64,000 nt of DNA, taken from the NCBI GenBank assembly GCA_964360335.1, contig CAYHVH010000001.1, positions 62,001-126,000 on the forward strand, in the 5' to 3' direction. The notes under the pieces were generated by a model. That model was given only the letters and a program-made list of their open reading frames with translations. It searched no databases and was not told the DNA's origin. The stretch comes from CAYHVH01 sp964360335. GTDB taxonomy: Bacteria > Patescibacteriota > Doudnabacteria > UBA920 > 2-01-FULL-46-14. How positions within the stretch are numbered: position 1 is the stretch's first letter; the number at the start of each line of letters is the position of its first letter. The position numbers and the translations under genes are program-made. Below are positions 38,342 to 46,907 of the stretch, piece by piece.

Positions 38342-39517
38342 TTAAACATTAAACCGAAAGTGTACCACGTCGCCGTCCTGGACGACGTAGTCTTTGCCTT
38401 CTTGCCGCAGCAGCCCGCGTTCGCGCGCGGGGACGTAGCCGCCCGCGTCCAGGAGCGTTTGCCAATTTATCACTTCGGCTTTGATGAATCCTTTTTCAAA
38501 GTCGGTATGGATGATACCCGCGGCCTGGGGCGCCTTGGTGCCGACTTTACAAGTCCAGGCGCGGATCTCGCCGGGCTTGACCGTGGTAAAAAAGGTAACA
38601 AGATTGAGTGTCTGGTAGGCGGCTTTGATGAGTTTGGTAAGCCCACTTTCTGGTAAACTCAGCTCGGTTAGATATTCTTTTCGTTCTTCGACAGAAAGTA
38701 GCGAGAGTTCGGCTTCGAGCTGGGCGTCGAGGACAACAACCTCTCCCTCAATCCCTCCCCTCGCCAGGGGAGGGAGGGAGAAGGGGGAGACCCTCTCCCC
38801 AGGCGCGGGGAGAGTTGCCCGCCCGCCTTCGAGTGGCCGAAGGCCAGTCGGGCGGGGAGAGAGGTCGAAGTGTTTGGTATCAAGATTAAACTTCGCATTG
38901 GCTACATACAAGATTGGTTTGTTGGTGAGAAGGGGAAATTCGGGAAAATAGCTTTGTTCTTCTGCGGTCAAATTGACCGTGCTGGCAAGCTTGCCCGCGG
39001 CAAGCGCTTCAAAATATTTTTGGGCCACCGCGGCTTTCAAAATATCTTCGTGATGTCCACTTTTGGCCGCACTTTTAAGACTTTCGCGCTTTTTTTCAAT
39101 CAGTTGGAGGTCAGCCAAAATCAATTCTGTTTCGAGAGTTTCGAGGTCCCGTTGCGGATTAACACTTCCTTCCACATGAGCGACATTGGGGTCTTCAAAA
39201 AGCCTAACCACTTCGACAATCGCGTCAACCTCCCGGATATGAGAGAGAAATTGATTGCCAAGCCCGGCCCCCTTGTGCGCTTCTTTCACCAGACCAGCAA
39301 TGTCCTTAAATTCGATGGTCGTGGGGATAATTTGCTGGGCGTTTTCAAGCTTAGCTAATTTTTCCAAGCGCTCATCAGGTACTGGGACAATTCCCACATT
39401 GGGCTCAATCGTGGTAAAAGGATAATTGGCCACCTGGGCTTGCAAGTTGGTGAGGGCGTTAAAAAGCGTTGACTTGCCAACGTTCGGAAGACCGACGATG
39501 CTGATGGAGAATGACAT
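38342..39517 (-). CDS. ychF: Ribosome-binding ATPase YchF (Obg family) with repeat insertion
   Basis: The 391-residue protein has the P loop GLPNVGKST (9-17), switch FKDIAGLVKEAHKGAGLG, and a C-terminal TGS domain (LVTFFTTVKPGEIRAWTC through YVVQDGDVVHFRFNV). YchF prefers ATP and associates with ribosomes and stress responses. About 43 residues (near 218-260) between LYVANAKFNLDTKHF and VVLDAQLEAELS are encoded by a compound CTCTCCC palindrome and are absent from normal YchF. Confidence 0.95.
   Translation of the reverse strand: MSFSISIVGLPNVGKSTLFNALTNLQAQVANYPFTTIEPNVGIVPVPDERLEKLAKLENAQQIIPTTIEFKDIAGLVKEAHKGAGLGNQFLSHIREVDAIVEVVRLFEDPNVAHVEGSVNPQRDLETLETELILADLQLIEKKRESLKSAAKSGHHEDILKAAVAQKYFEALAAGKLASTVNLTAEEQSYFPEFPLLTNKPILYVANAKFNLDTKHFDLSPRPTGLRPLEGGRATLPAPGERVSPFSLPPLARGGIEGEVVVLDAQLEAELSLLSVEERKEYLTELSLPESGLTKLIKAAYQTLNLVTFFTTVKPGEIRAWTCKVGTKAPQAAGIIHTDFEKGFIKAEVINWQTLLDAGGYVPARERGLLRQEGKDYVVQDGDVVHFRFNV
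38738..38866. repeat. Compound CTCTCCC-family palindrome inside ychF
   Basis: Three nested palindromes occur: ACCTCTCCCTCAATCCCTCC..GGGGAGGG (38740-38777), CTCTCCCC-AGGCGC-GGGGAGAG (38793-38814) and GCCCGCC..GGCGGG with GGCC..GGCC (38818-38855), ending GAGAGGTCG. The insert is in frame on the minus strand. Confidence 0.8.
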
Positions 39518-39610
39518 GGTTTAGTAGTGAGTAGCCGGTAGTCAGTAGTGATAAGTAAGCACCTCAAACCTTTGGTATTATACCGCGGAAAACAAGTTTT
39601 TACTAACCTG

Positions 39611-39634
39611 GGTTCCGCATTAAATGCGGAATGG
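39611..39634. repeat. Intergenic palindromic repeat
   Basis: GGTTCCGCATT and AAATGCGGAATGG form a palindrome of the same type as 9721-9749. Confidence 0.55.
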
Positions 39635-39644
39635 GAAAGAATTC

Positions 39645-39673
39645 TTGTCAGACTTCTAAAACCAAGATATAAT
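39645..39673 (+). promoter_or_regulatory. Promoter of the 60-residue orphan gene
   Basis: TTGTCA (39645-39650), a 17-bp spacer and TATAAT (39668-39673) give a near-consensus sigma-70 promoter with a start near 39680. Confidence 0.8.
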
Positions 39674-39720
39674 AGTGAAGGAGAGGGAATTAAAAATTAA
39701 TTTCTGAAGCAACAAAAATT

Positions 39721-39903
39721 ATGGCAACTCCAGGATTGGGTTCCCCGGAAGCAGGTGAGAGGCGATACAGCGCAAACCTGAATCCCGAAGGGGAAGGTGA
39801 AGGTTTCTTCTTGATCGAATTTCCAGATGGAACGACCCAGCGGGTAGAGAGTCGCAAAGATGCAGTTCGCGCCATTGAAGAGTGGCGTAGCCAAGTTCAT
39901 TGA
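39721..39903 (+). CDS. 60-residue orphan protein
   Basis: The protein is Gly/Pro rich at the start (MATPGLGSPEAGERRYSANL), then reads FFLIEFPDGTTQRVESR and an amphipathic end helix, like a small beta hairpin plus helix. No family is recognised. A near-consensus promoter and a strong terminator frame it, so it is a real monocistronic gene. No Shine-Dalgarno is close to the ATG; GAAGGAGAGGG lies 30 nt upstream. Confidence 0.6.
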   Translation: MATPGLGSPEAGERRYSANLNPEGEGEGFFLIEFPDGTTQRVESRKDAVRAIEEWRSQVH

Positions 39904-39911
39904 AGGTTAAT

Positions 39912-39945
39912 CAAAAAGAGGTGTCAATTATGCAACCTCTTTTTG
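39912..39945 (+). terminator. Terminator of the 60-residue orphan gene
   Basis: CAAAAAGAGGT and ACCTCTTTTTG form an 11-bp stem with a T run; it overlaps the upstream side of the phosphomannomutase promoter. Confidence 0.85.
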
Positions 39946-39967
39946 TTTTGTGTTGTATAATTAGCTT

Positions 39968-41335
39968 ATGAATATCAATCCGGAAATTTTCCGGGCCTAT
40001 GACGTTCGCGGTCTGTACCCGGCAGACATCAATCCCGAAGTTGCTTACCGCCTGGGCCGGGCGTTTGGCAAGTACTTGAAGCAGAGTTTGGGCAAGGTCT
40101 TGCCGTTCTCGGTCGTAGTGGGCTTGGATATGCGCGGCTCTTCCCCGTTTTTGGCGCGCGAGGCGATTGCCGGACTTAATGACCAGGGGATTGATGTGGT
40201 GGAAATCGGCAAAGTTCCTGCACCGGCTTTTTACTACGCAGTAGCGTTTAAGGATTACGCCGGCGGGCTGATGGTTACCGCTTCTCATAATCCCAAAGAA
40301 TACAATGGCTTTAAATTTTGCGCAGCCAAAGCTGTACCGGTAGCGCGGGGTTCAGGCTTGGAAGAGATCCAGAGTTATATCTCGCTTGAGGAAATTAGGG
40401 ATAAACCCGGAGTTAAAGGACGAGTCTCTTCCCTCGAGAATATTGCCCAGGAGTATGTGCGACAGGATTTGGCCTATGTTAACTACGGGAAGATTAAAAA
40501 ACTGAAGATTGTGGCAGATACGGCCAATGCGATGGGGGCCGTTTACCTCGATGAACTGTTTAAAATCATTCCTGGCGATTTGATTCGGCTCAACTGGGAG
40601 CTAAACGGAAACATGCCCATTCATGAACCCAATCCTTTGAAGATCGAAACTCTGCAGCAGTTGCAGGCAGTCATTAAAAATGAAAAGGCCGATCTGGGCA
40701 TCGCCACCGACGGAGACGGGGACCGAATGGCTCTCCTGGATGATCAAGCCGAGATTATCCCCCCCGCCATCATACTTGGCCTGGTGGCCCAAGTTTTGCT
40801 GAAAAAATACCCGGGTGAGCGCATTGGCTATGATCCTCGTTTGAGCCGCGTAGCGAGAGAAATGATTTTGGAAGCAGGCGGGGAGCCGATTCAGACTCCG
40901 GTCGGCCATTCGCTCATCAAAGCCCTGATGAGAGAAAAGAATATTTTATTCAGCGGGGAGTTGTCTTCGCATTATTATTTTCGGGAGAATTATAATTTTG
41001 AATCTCCGGCGTTCGTAATTGCCCAGTTATTGCTGTTGCGTTCCGGACTGGATATACCTCTGTCCGAGATTTGGCAAAGTCATAAAAAATATTATCACTC
41101 CGGAGAGATTAACTTTGAAGTCAGCGATAAGCAAGCGGCCCTGGAAAGATTAGAAACAAAATATGCGGACGGCCGGGTCAGCAAACCGGACGGGCTGAAG
41201 GTCGAATATGATGACTGGTGGTTTAACGCGCGGCCTTCCAATACCGAGCCGTTTCTGCGCCTCAACCTCGAGGCCGATACAGAAGAGTTAATGAAACAGA
41301 GACTCGGGGAAGTTTCCCTGCTCATCAAGGGTTAA
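39968..41335 (+). CDS. Phosphomannomutase/phosphoglucomutase
   Basis: The 455-residue alpha-D-phosphohexomutase has all four signatures: catalytic Ser106 in TASHNP, the metal loop ATDGDGDRMALLD, the sugar loop GELSSHYYF (GEMSGH in most members) and the phosphate site ARPSNTEPFLRLN. It would convert mannose 6-phosphate or glucose 6-phosphate to the 1-phosphate for glycan synthesis, downstream of the SIS isomerase. TATAAT (39956-39961) ends 6 nt before the ATG, so the mRNA is probably leaderless. Confidence 0.93.
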   Translation: MNINPEIFRAYDVRGLYPADINPEVAYRLGRAFGKYLKQSLGKVLPFSVVVGLDMRGSSPFLAREAIAGLNDQGIDVVEIGKVPAPAFYYAVAFKDYAGGLMVTASHNPKEYNGFKFCAAKAVPVARGSGLEEIQSYISLEEIRDKPGVKGRVSSLENIAQEYVRQDLAYVNYGKIKKLKIVADTANAMGAVYLDELFKIIPGDLIRLNWELNGNMPIHEPNPLKIETLQQLQAVIKNEKADLGIATDGDGDRMALLDDQAEIIPPAIILGLVAQVLLKKYPGERIGYDPRLSRVAREMILEAGGEPIQTPVGHSLIKALMREKNILFSGELSSHYYFRENYNFESPAFVIAQLLLLRSGLDIPLSEIWQSHKKYYHSGEINFEVSDKQAALERLETKYADGRVSKPDGLKVEYDDWWFNARPSNTEPFLRLNLEADTEELMKQRLGEVSLLIKG

Positions 41336-41370
41336 AAAATTAAGCGTCGGGGCAGAGTTGACCTCGCCGC

Positions 41371-41613
41371 TTAGGGGTAGAGTTGTTGGTGGTTGTGCGT
41401 GACCCGCTTCGCGCCAATTTTTTGAGCGAAAGCGGCGAGTTGATCGGGCGTGATGTCACCCCGCAACAAAATTTGCAAGACATGAGGGTTGCTGTCTCCT
41501 GCGCAACGGAGGACGAGACTATCGGGAGGAGGCCAACAGAGGTCGGCCCCGACCGTTTTCGCTTGTTGCGGGTCTTCAAATTCCACATAGACATCCATGA
41601 CCTTCGTTGGCAT
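41371..41613 (-). CDS. 80-residue protein, unknown
   Basis: The ATG at 41611-41613 follows AAAGGAGG by 5 nt. The protein reads VMDVYVEFEDPQQAKTV and ends with AFAQKIGAKRVTHNHQQLYP, probably a small alpha/beta (ferredoxin-like) fold. It starts 26 bp after the trpS stop on the same strand and may be co-transcribed. No family is recognised. Confidence 0.65.
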   Translation of the reverse strand: MPTKVMDVYVEFEDPQQAKTVGADLCWPPPDSLVLRCAGDSNPHVLQILLRGDITPDQLAAFAQKIGAKRVTHNHQQLYP

Positions 41614-41638
41614 CTGTCCTCCTTTCCGGTCTAAAGAG

Positions 41639-42613
41639 CTAGATGAGACCGATTTTTTGTTTGACTTCGGCCAAAGTCTGCGCGGCGATGGCCTTGGCTT
41701 GTTCTTTGCCTTTTGCAAGAATTTCCAAAATGTATTCCGGCTTTTTTTCCAGCTTCTTGCGCGTCTGGCGATATTCGGCAAAGTGATGGGCGATGACTTT
41801 CGCCAGACCTGCTTTGAGATCCGCGTATCTGATGGTTCCCGCTTCCCGAGCGTCCTTATAAAATCGGTATTGTTCCGGCTCGCCGAAAATTTCCAAGAGG
41901 GAAAAGAGATTTTTAGTGCCCTCGCTCATTTTTTTCTCCGTCCCGACGTCGGTTACGGCGCGGGCGAGTTTTTTTTCGATTATCTCCGGTTCGTCACTTA
42001 AATTTATTACGTGGTTTTCGCCCAAGGATTTGCTCATTTTCTTCAGAGGTTCCAAAAGACTCATTACTCGCGGGGTTTTGGTCAAAAGCGGTTTGACTTG
42101 CTCGAAGGTTTTGCCAAACCGGTTGTTAAACCACCGGGCCAGGTCATTGGTCAGTTCCAAATGTTGCAGCTGGTCTTCTCCCACGGGTACGCCGTAGGGT
42201 TTGTAGAGCAGGATGTCGGCCGCCTGGAGCACAGGATAACTAAAAAGCCCGGCGGTGGCCGTATGCCCCCGGGCGACAAAATCCTTATATTGGGTCATCC
42301 GTTCCAGTTCCCCGACCGGGGTGAGGCAGCTAAAAATCCAGGACAGTTCCAGATGCTCTGGGACCTGCGACTGGATAAAAATCGCGCATTTCTCGGGATC
42401 GAGCCCCAAGGCCAAAAAATCAATTGCCAAATCGAGAATTTCTTTAGGTTTTTGTTTCGGGTCAAATTTTTCGGTCAGCGAGTGCAGGTCTACGATGGCG
42501 AAATAGCTCTCATATTTGTCCTGCAAACTCACAAAATTTCGAATCGCCCCGAGGTAATTACCGAGGTGCAGCTTGCCCGAAGGCTTGACGCCGGAAAGCA
42601 GTCGGTCTTTCAT
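41639..42613 (-). CDS. trpS: Tryptophanyl-tRNA synthetase
   Basis: The 324-residue class Ic synthetase has the HIGH equivalent GKLHLGNYLGA, AADILLYKP with GEDQLQHLELT for tryptophan binding, and KKMSKS. The start is the ATG at 42613. TATAAT (42622-42627) lies 8 nt upstream and there is no Shine-Dalgarno, so a leaderless or very short leader is predicted. Confidence 0.96.
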   Translation of the reverse strand: MKDRLLSGVKPSGKLHLGNYLGAIRNFVSLQDKYESYFAIVDLHSLTEKFDPKQKPKEILDLAIDFLALGLDPEKCAIFIQSQVPEHLELSWIFSCLTPVGELERMTQYKDFVARGHTATAGLFSYPVLQAADILLYKPYGVPVGEDQLQHLELTNDLARWFNNRFGKTFEQVKPLLTKTPRVMSLLEPLKKMSKSLGENHVINLSDEPEIIEKKLARAVTDVGTEKKMSEGTKNLFSLLEIFGEPEQYRFYKDAREAGTIRYADLKAGLAKVIAHHFAEYRQTRKKLEKKPEYILEILAKGKEQAKAIAAQTLAEVKQKIGLI

Positions 42614-42656
42614 ATACCGCAATTATAACACGTGTAACCTAGTCGTTAACAGAGAG

Positions 42657-42685
42657 TTGCATTGAGAAAAAAAAATTGCTAGAAT
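42657..42685 (+). promoter_or_regulatory. Promoter of the 149-residue orphan
   Basis: TTGCAT (42657-42662), a 17-bp spacer with an A9 tract, and TAGAAT (42680-42685). Confidence 0.7.
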
Positions 42686-42710
42686 GATTTGAACTAGATA
42701 GGAGGATTAC

Positions 42711-43160
42711 ATGGCAAACCCCAAAATGCTGACTGACCTGCGGGTCTGGCTTAGGCAACAGGCAAATGAGTGGCTTCGAAAACATCCAGGAGCTCTCAAG
42801 CCGAACGAAACAGTACTACTGTATAGTACCGTCTATCTCAGGAAGACCAATTACTCCAGGGTAAGTACCCAGCGGATTACCGCAGACATTTCAGAACAAG
42901 AGTGGGAACAAATATTGCAAAAGCCCTGGCCCGATTACTTTCTACGTTTTTTGAGGGGCTTGAGAAAGAAGGGGAATACCCTGCCACCAGATTACGAACG
43001 GATCTGGAAAGAAGCTCGGCGGGCAGGTTACACGTGGCCGGGCAGTTTTTTTGGGAGCCTGAACTATCATTTTAAGAAGTTTGGGTTGCCTTTCAGGCTT
43101 CTCGCAGTTGAGCATTTAGGCTCAAAGCAGAGCACTCGGCGAATTTACAGAACCTTGTAA
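42711..43160 (+). CDS. 149-residue basic protein, unknown
   Basis: The protein is helical, aromatic and basic (WLRQQANEWLRKHPGAL, YFLRFLRGLRKKGN, FFGSLNYHFKKFGLPFRLL). The last third could be a nucleic-acid-binding helix pair. No family is recognised. TAGGAGG lies 5 nt before the ATG, with its own promoter and terminator. Confidence 0.65.
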   Translation: MANPKMLTDLRVWLRQQANEWLRKHPGALKPNETVLLYSTVYLRKTNYSRVSTQRITADISEQEWEQILQKPWPDYFLRFLRGLRKKGNTLPPDYERIWKEARRAGYTWPGSFFGSLNYHFKKFGLPFRLLAVEHLGSKQSTRRIYRTL

Positions 43161-43177
43161 AAGGGGCTGACTCACCT

Positions 43178-43216
43178 GACGGATAGAGCTCGTCGCTCTA
43201 TCCGTCTTGTTTTTTT
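43178..43216. terminator. Terminator between convergent genes
   Basis: GACGGATAGAG-CTCGTCG-CTCTATCCGTC is a perfect 11-bp stem followed by TTGTTTTTTTT on the plus strand. Confidence 0.9.
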
Positions 43217-45042
43217 TAGACTTCAATAACCACGGGTAGTATCATTGGCCTTCGCTCCGTCCTTTGAAATAGAAACTCCCCAACTTGGTCGCGGATTTGG
43301 TTTCTAATATAGGCCCAGTTCGGTTCGTGCGGTTTGTGGTTTTGCGTCTCCACGACCTTCCGGACTTCGTGTTTGACCTCGCGAATTAAATCCTCCGAGC
43401 CTTTCATATAGATAAACCCGCGCGAGATGATATCCGGGGAATTGACAATTCTGCCGCTGCGTCGGTCAATGGTGAGGATTACGACCACCATCCCGTCCTG
43501 GGCCATGACCTGGCGGTCCCGGAGGACGACCTCGCCAATGTCTCCCACCCCTAAGCCATCCACGAAGATTTGAGAGAGCGGTAGCTTTTCCTGGGAGATT
43601 TTGGCACCGCGCTGGCTGACCTCCAACACGCCGCCGTTATCCATCACAAAAATGTTTTCGTTTTTCATGCCGATGGATTGCGCGAGCTCCGCGTGGGCGA
43701 CCAGAAGATAGTGTTCGCCGTGAATCGGCAGGAAATATTTTGGCTTGGTCAGGGCAATCATCAATTTCAAATCTTCCTGACGGCCGTGGCCGGAGGAGTG
43801 GATGTCCAAGATTTTTTGGTACAGCACGTGAGCGCCTTGGCGGGTCAAATCGTTCATGATCGCGGCAATCGCCCGTTCGTTGCCCGGGATGGGCGAGGCC
43901 GAAACCACGACTGTGTCGCCCGGCTTGATGACAATGGTTTTGTGTTCCTGGCGGGCAATCCGGGCGAGGGCCGCCGCTTCCTCGCCTTGGGAACCAGTGG
44001 TGAGAATCAGGACTTTGTTATCGGGTAAGCGCTTGGAACTATCGGCCGTAATGACGGTTTTTTTGGGGATGTGCAGGTATCCCAGATTGTGGGCAATCTC
44101 CACGGTGTCCACCATGCTCCGGCCGGTTACGACGACTTTCCGGTCGTGTTTGACAGCGGCGTCAATCGCTTGTTGGAGGCGGGAGATCAGGCTGCTGAAA
44201 GTGGCAAAAATTATCCGTCCCTGGGCGGCCTTGACTACGGTATCAATCGTTTCGCCCAGATCTTTTTCGGAGAGAGAATAGCCCGGTTCATCGGCATTGG
44301 TCGAATCGGAGAGCAAGAGATCCACTCCTTCCCCACCAAAATTGGCGATTTTGTGGAATTCCGCCGGCTTTTCGTCCACCGGGGTATGGTCAAATTTCCA
44401 GTCCGTGGCGTAGATGACGTGCTCGGTCGGAGTTTTGATGGAAAAGCCGATGCAGTCCGGAATGTTATGGTTGAGGCGGAACACTCGGATGGTGAACGCC
44501 CCGAGTCGCAGAACGTCGTCTTTGTTGAGGATATGAATTTGACTGCGGCCTTTGAGGTGAAATTCTTCCAGCCGCTTTTCGAGAAGCGCCGCCGTGAGGC
44601 GCATGGTATAGATCGGCGGGTCGCCGAGCTTCGGAAGAATGTAGGGGGACGCGCCAATGTGGTCCAAATGGCCGTGGGTGAACAAAATACCCCGGATATT
44701 CCGCCGCCTTTCCTGGAGGTACTTGGTGTCAGGAATGACATAATCAATGCCCGGCATGGTTTCGTCGGGGAACGCCAGCCCTACGTCGATGATAATGATA
44801 TCGTCCCCGTATTCGAGGACGGTCATATTTTTGCCGACTTCCTCGACTCCCCCCATGGGAATTACGCGGAGATGGGGATCGGTTCTTTTGAACTGGGGCT
44901 GCATCGCCGCCCGCATTGCCTCCTGACCCCGGAGGCCGGGGGTCGGTCTTGGCGCGTGGCTAGAAGCGCTGCCACGAAAACGCGGCGAGCGTAACACTCG
45001 CCTTTTTTGTCTCCCTTCGGGAGACCTGCTGTCGGTAGACAT
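43216..45042 (-). CDS. rnj: Ribonuclease J
   Basis: The 608-residue protein is a metallo-beta-lactamase/beta-CASP RNase with 5' exo and endo activity, the likely main mRNA turnover enzyme here. HGHLDHIG is at 123-130, then NHNIPDCIGF, LLSDSTNADEPGY and the beta-CASP motifs (FATFSSLISRLQQ, TGSQGEEAAALARI, HSSGHGRQEDL, PIHGEHYLL). The first 50 residues are a basic disordered extension. A 160-nt leader precedes it. Confidence 0.95.
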   Translation of the reverse strand: MSTDSRSPEGRQKRRVLRSPRFRGSASSHAPRPTPGLRGQEAMRAAMQPQFKRTDPHLRVIPMGGVEEVGKNMTVLEYGDDIIIIDVGLAFPDETMPGIDYVIPDTKYLQERRRNIRGILFTHGHLDHIGASPYILPKLGDPPIYTMRLTAALLEKRLEEFHLKGRSQIHILNKDDVLRLGAFTIRVFRLNHNIPDCIGFSIKTPTEHVIYATDWKFDHTPVDEKPAEFHKIANFGGEGVDLLLSDSTNADEPGYSLSEKDLGETIDTVVKAAQGRIIFATFSSLISRLQQAIDAAVKHDRKVVVTGRSMVDTVEIAHNLGYLHIPKKTVITADSSKRLPDNKVLILTTGSQGEEAAALARIARQEHKTIVIKPGDTVVVSASPIPGNERAIAAIMNDLTRQGAHVLYQKILDIHSSGHGRQEDLKLMIALTKPKYFLPIHGEHYLLVAHAELAQSIGMKNENIFVMDNGGVLEVSQRGAKISQEKLPLSQIFVDGLGVGDIGEVVLRDRQVMAQDGMVVVILTIDRRSGRIVNSPDIISRGFIYMKGSEDLIREVKHEVRKVVETQNHKPHEPNWAYIRNQIRDQVGEFLFQRTERRPMILPVVIEV

Positions 45043-45207
45043 GAATAAAATAATCCTTAGTCATTCCGAATGGGCCTATAAGCCACGATCCGCAAAATGA
45101 CTTTTAATAAGTAAACTTCTGGACACAAGATTTTTATGCCCAACGTATCTACTTACTAATTCCTAAAGTTTGGCTTAGCTTTCACGATTTCGAACCTTGA
45201 TAGGGTA

Positions 45208-45236
45208 ATGGTATCAGAAAAGATGAGGGGTGTCAA
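45208..45236 (-). promoter_or_regulatory. RNase J promoter
   Basis: On the minus strand TTGACA (45231-45236), a 17-bp spacer and TACCAT (45208-45213) predict a start near 45201, about 160 nt before the ATG. Confidence 0.7.
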
Positions 45237-45273
45237 GCCTCGATCGTTAGCAGCAGAAGTGTTGAGAACTGGA

Positions 45274-45302
45274 TTGCGTTTTTGGATTTTCTGTGTTAGC
45301 AT
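45274..45302 (+). promoter_or_regulatory. Promoter of the deoxyhypusine-synthase-like gene
   Basis: TTGCGT (45274-45279), a 17-bp spacer and TAGCAT (45297-45302). Confidence 0.6.
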
Positions 45303-45341
45303 TTTTCCGTAAGTCGTAAATTTAAGAAGTTAGACAACGAA

Positions 45342-46400
45342 ATGAAAAAAAATCTGGCGGAAAAAGTTTCGGCCATAACGGTTGAGCCCGACAAATCGGT
45401 TTCCAAACTTCTGGAGGACATGGCCCGCACCGGCTTTCAGGGCCGGAAGCTGGCGGAGGTGGTCGAGGTTTGGGAAAAGATGATCAGGGCGAAGGACGTA
45501 ACCATTCTTTTGGGTTATACCGGTTCGCTTTCCACGACCGGGCAGTGGAAAATTATCAATTGGCTTTTGGAGAATCACTATATTGATATTTTGGTCGCAA
45601 CCGGAGCCAATCTTTCCGAAGACATTGTTGAGGCAATGGGCCGGAGTTACTATCAAGGCAGTCATATGGTGGACAATGAATCAGTCTTTAAAGCGGGCTA
45701 TAATCGCTACTATGACGTCTTTGGCAAAGAGTCAGACTATTTGGTGATGACAGAGCTTATCGCCGAGTTTATTTTGACCCTGAAGCCCAATACTCCCTAT
45801 TCCTCCCGCGAGTTTTTGTACCTGTTCGGTTTGTGGCTCGGCAAAAAGGGGATTAAAAGTATTATTGCGTCAGCGGCAGAGCATAATGTCCCCGTATTTT
45901 GTCCGGCGATTATTGATAGCCCTTATGGGGACGCGGCCTTGATCGCGAAAAGCAAAGAGTTTGATTTGATTTTGGACGGGGTCAAAGATTATGTGGAGTT
46001 TATGCGGATGAGCGAGCAGGTGAAAGATACGGGAGTGGTTTACATCGGCGGCGGGGTGCCCAAAGACTTCATCCAGCTTTTCGCGGTGACCGCGGATTTG
46101 ATGTATCCGGATCGCAAAGTTCCGGGCCGCGCTCACAGCTTAAACCGTGAGGGTACCAACGAAAGCTACTATCCACACAAGTATGCCGTGCAAATTACGA
46201 CTGACTCGCCGCAATGGGGAGGACTGTCGGGCTGCACCTTTGAGGAGGCCGTGACCTGGGGGAAAGAAACCTTCGCTGGCGAATTTGTGCAGTGTTATTG
46301 TGATGCGACCATTGCTCTGCCGATTGTGACCCAGGCCTTGGCTGAAAGGGTCAAGGGCAAACGGCAAGGCACGGATTTTTCCAAGTTTTTCAAGACCTGA
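45342..46400 (+). CDS. Deoxyhypusine synthase family protein
   Basis: The 352-residue protein covers the whole deoxyhypusine synthase fold. It has LLGYTGSLSTTG, the NAD region LVATGANLSEDI, PVFCPAIIDSPYG, VYIGGGVPKDF and the catalytic-lysine motif EEAVTWGK (Lys308). In eukaryotes and archaea the enzyme modifies eIF5A; bacterial homologues act on free polyamines (homospermidine synthase type) or are uncharacterised. The substrate is open here. EF-P from the same window has an unusual tip loop, but a link is speculative. The gene is flanked by its own promoter and terminator. Confidence 0.88.
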   Translation: MKKNLAEKVSAITVEPDKSVSKLLEDMARTGFQGRKLAEVVEVWEKMIRAKDVTILLGYTGSLSTTGQWKIINWLLENHYIDILVATGANLSEDIVEAMGRSYYQGSHMVDNESVFKAGYNRYYDVFGKESDYLVMTELIAEFILTLKPNTPYSSREFLYLFGLWLGKKGIKSIIASAAEHNVPVFCPAIIDSPYGDAALIAKSKEFDLILDGVKDYVEFMRMSEQVKDTGVVYIGGGVPKDFIQLFAVTADLMYPDRKVPGRAHSLNREGTNESYYPHKYAVQITTDSPQWGGLSGCTFEEAVTWGKETFAGEFVQCYCDATIALPIVTQALAERVKGKRQGTDFSKFFKT

Positions 46401-46423
46401 AGTTAAGACATTTTTGGACAAAC

Positions 46424-46453
46424 AAAAAGCGGCGGCTTCGGCCGCCGTTTTTT
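46424..46453. terminator. Bidirectional terminator
   Basis: GCGGCGGC-TTCG-GCCGCCG with A and T runs on both sides closes the deoxyhypusine-synthase-like gene and the minus-strand gene at 46470. Confidence 0.92.
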
Positions 46454-46469
46454 GGCTGGGTGGTTGATT

Positions 46470-46775
46470 TTAATCTTTCGTTTCGAACCTGGCCTCTATT
46501 TCCAAAATGTTTTCGCTTACGAGTTTGGCGCTAAATCCCATATCTTGTAATTCTGCAGAAGCAGTTTCGGCTTCCTTCTTGGTTTCAAACTCAACTCTAA
46601 AAGTGTAGGTGACAATTCCGTCTTTACGGGTTGCGGGTCCAGACTGTTGATAAGCTTTGGCGTTTTCCCTGAAGAAAGGGATTAGCTCATTCAGGAGTGC
46701 GCTTTGGTCCTTGGCCTTAAACATCGCGGGATCAATTTCGGGAGACTGTTCCAGTGTTTGTCCGTCAAGAGGCAT
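46470..46775 (-). CDS. 101-residue protein, unknown
   Basis: An acidic N-terminal half is followed by a compact beta-alpha-beta-like segment, IVTYTFRVEFETKKEAETAS and MGFSAKLVSENILEIEARFE, which may be a ferredoxin-like or SPOR-like fold. No family is recognised. TAATCT lies 9 nt before the ATG as a possible -10. Confidence 0.55.
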   Translation of the reverse strand: MPLDGQTLEQSPEIDPAMFKAKDQSALLNELIPFFRENAKAYQQSGPATRKDGIVTYTFRVEFETKKEAETASAELQDMGFSAKLVSENILEIEARFETKD

Positions 46776-46874
46776 ATTTTTTTAAGATTAGCTTTTAGCG
46801 AATTTCGGTGGACCTCGCTAAGCGTGGTGGGATATTCTAAACGTAGCACGAACGCATTTTGAAGGGAATTCTGA

Positions 46875-46907
46875 CCGCCTCCTTCACCAACTGGCGGATC
46901 CGGCGGA
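46875..46907. repeat. CCGCC..GGCGGATCCGGCGGA repeat
   Basis: CCGCCTCCTTCACCAACTGG and CGGATCCGGCGGA form a palindrome of the same type found inside tkt and the SIS isomerase. The 263-bp gap between the 101-residue gene and the symporter also contains a GCGCGGCGG..CCGCCGCGCC inverted pair (46917-46988). No gene is seen. Confidence 0.55.
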
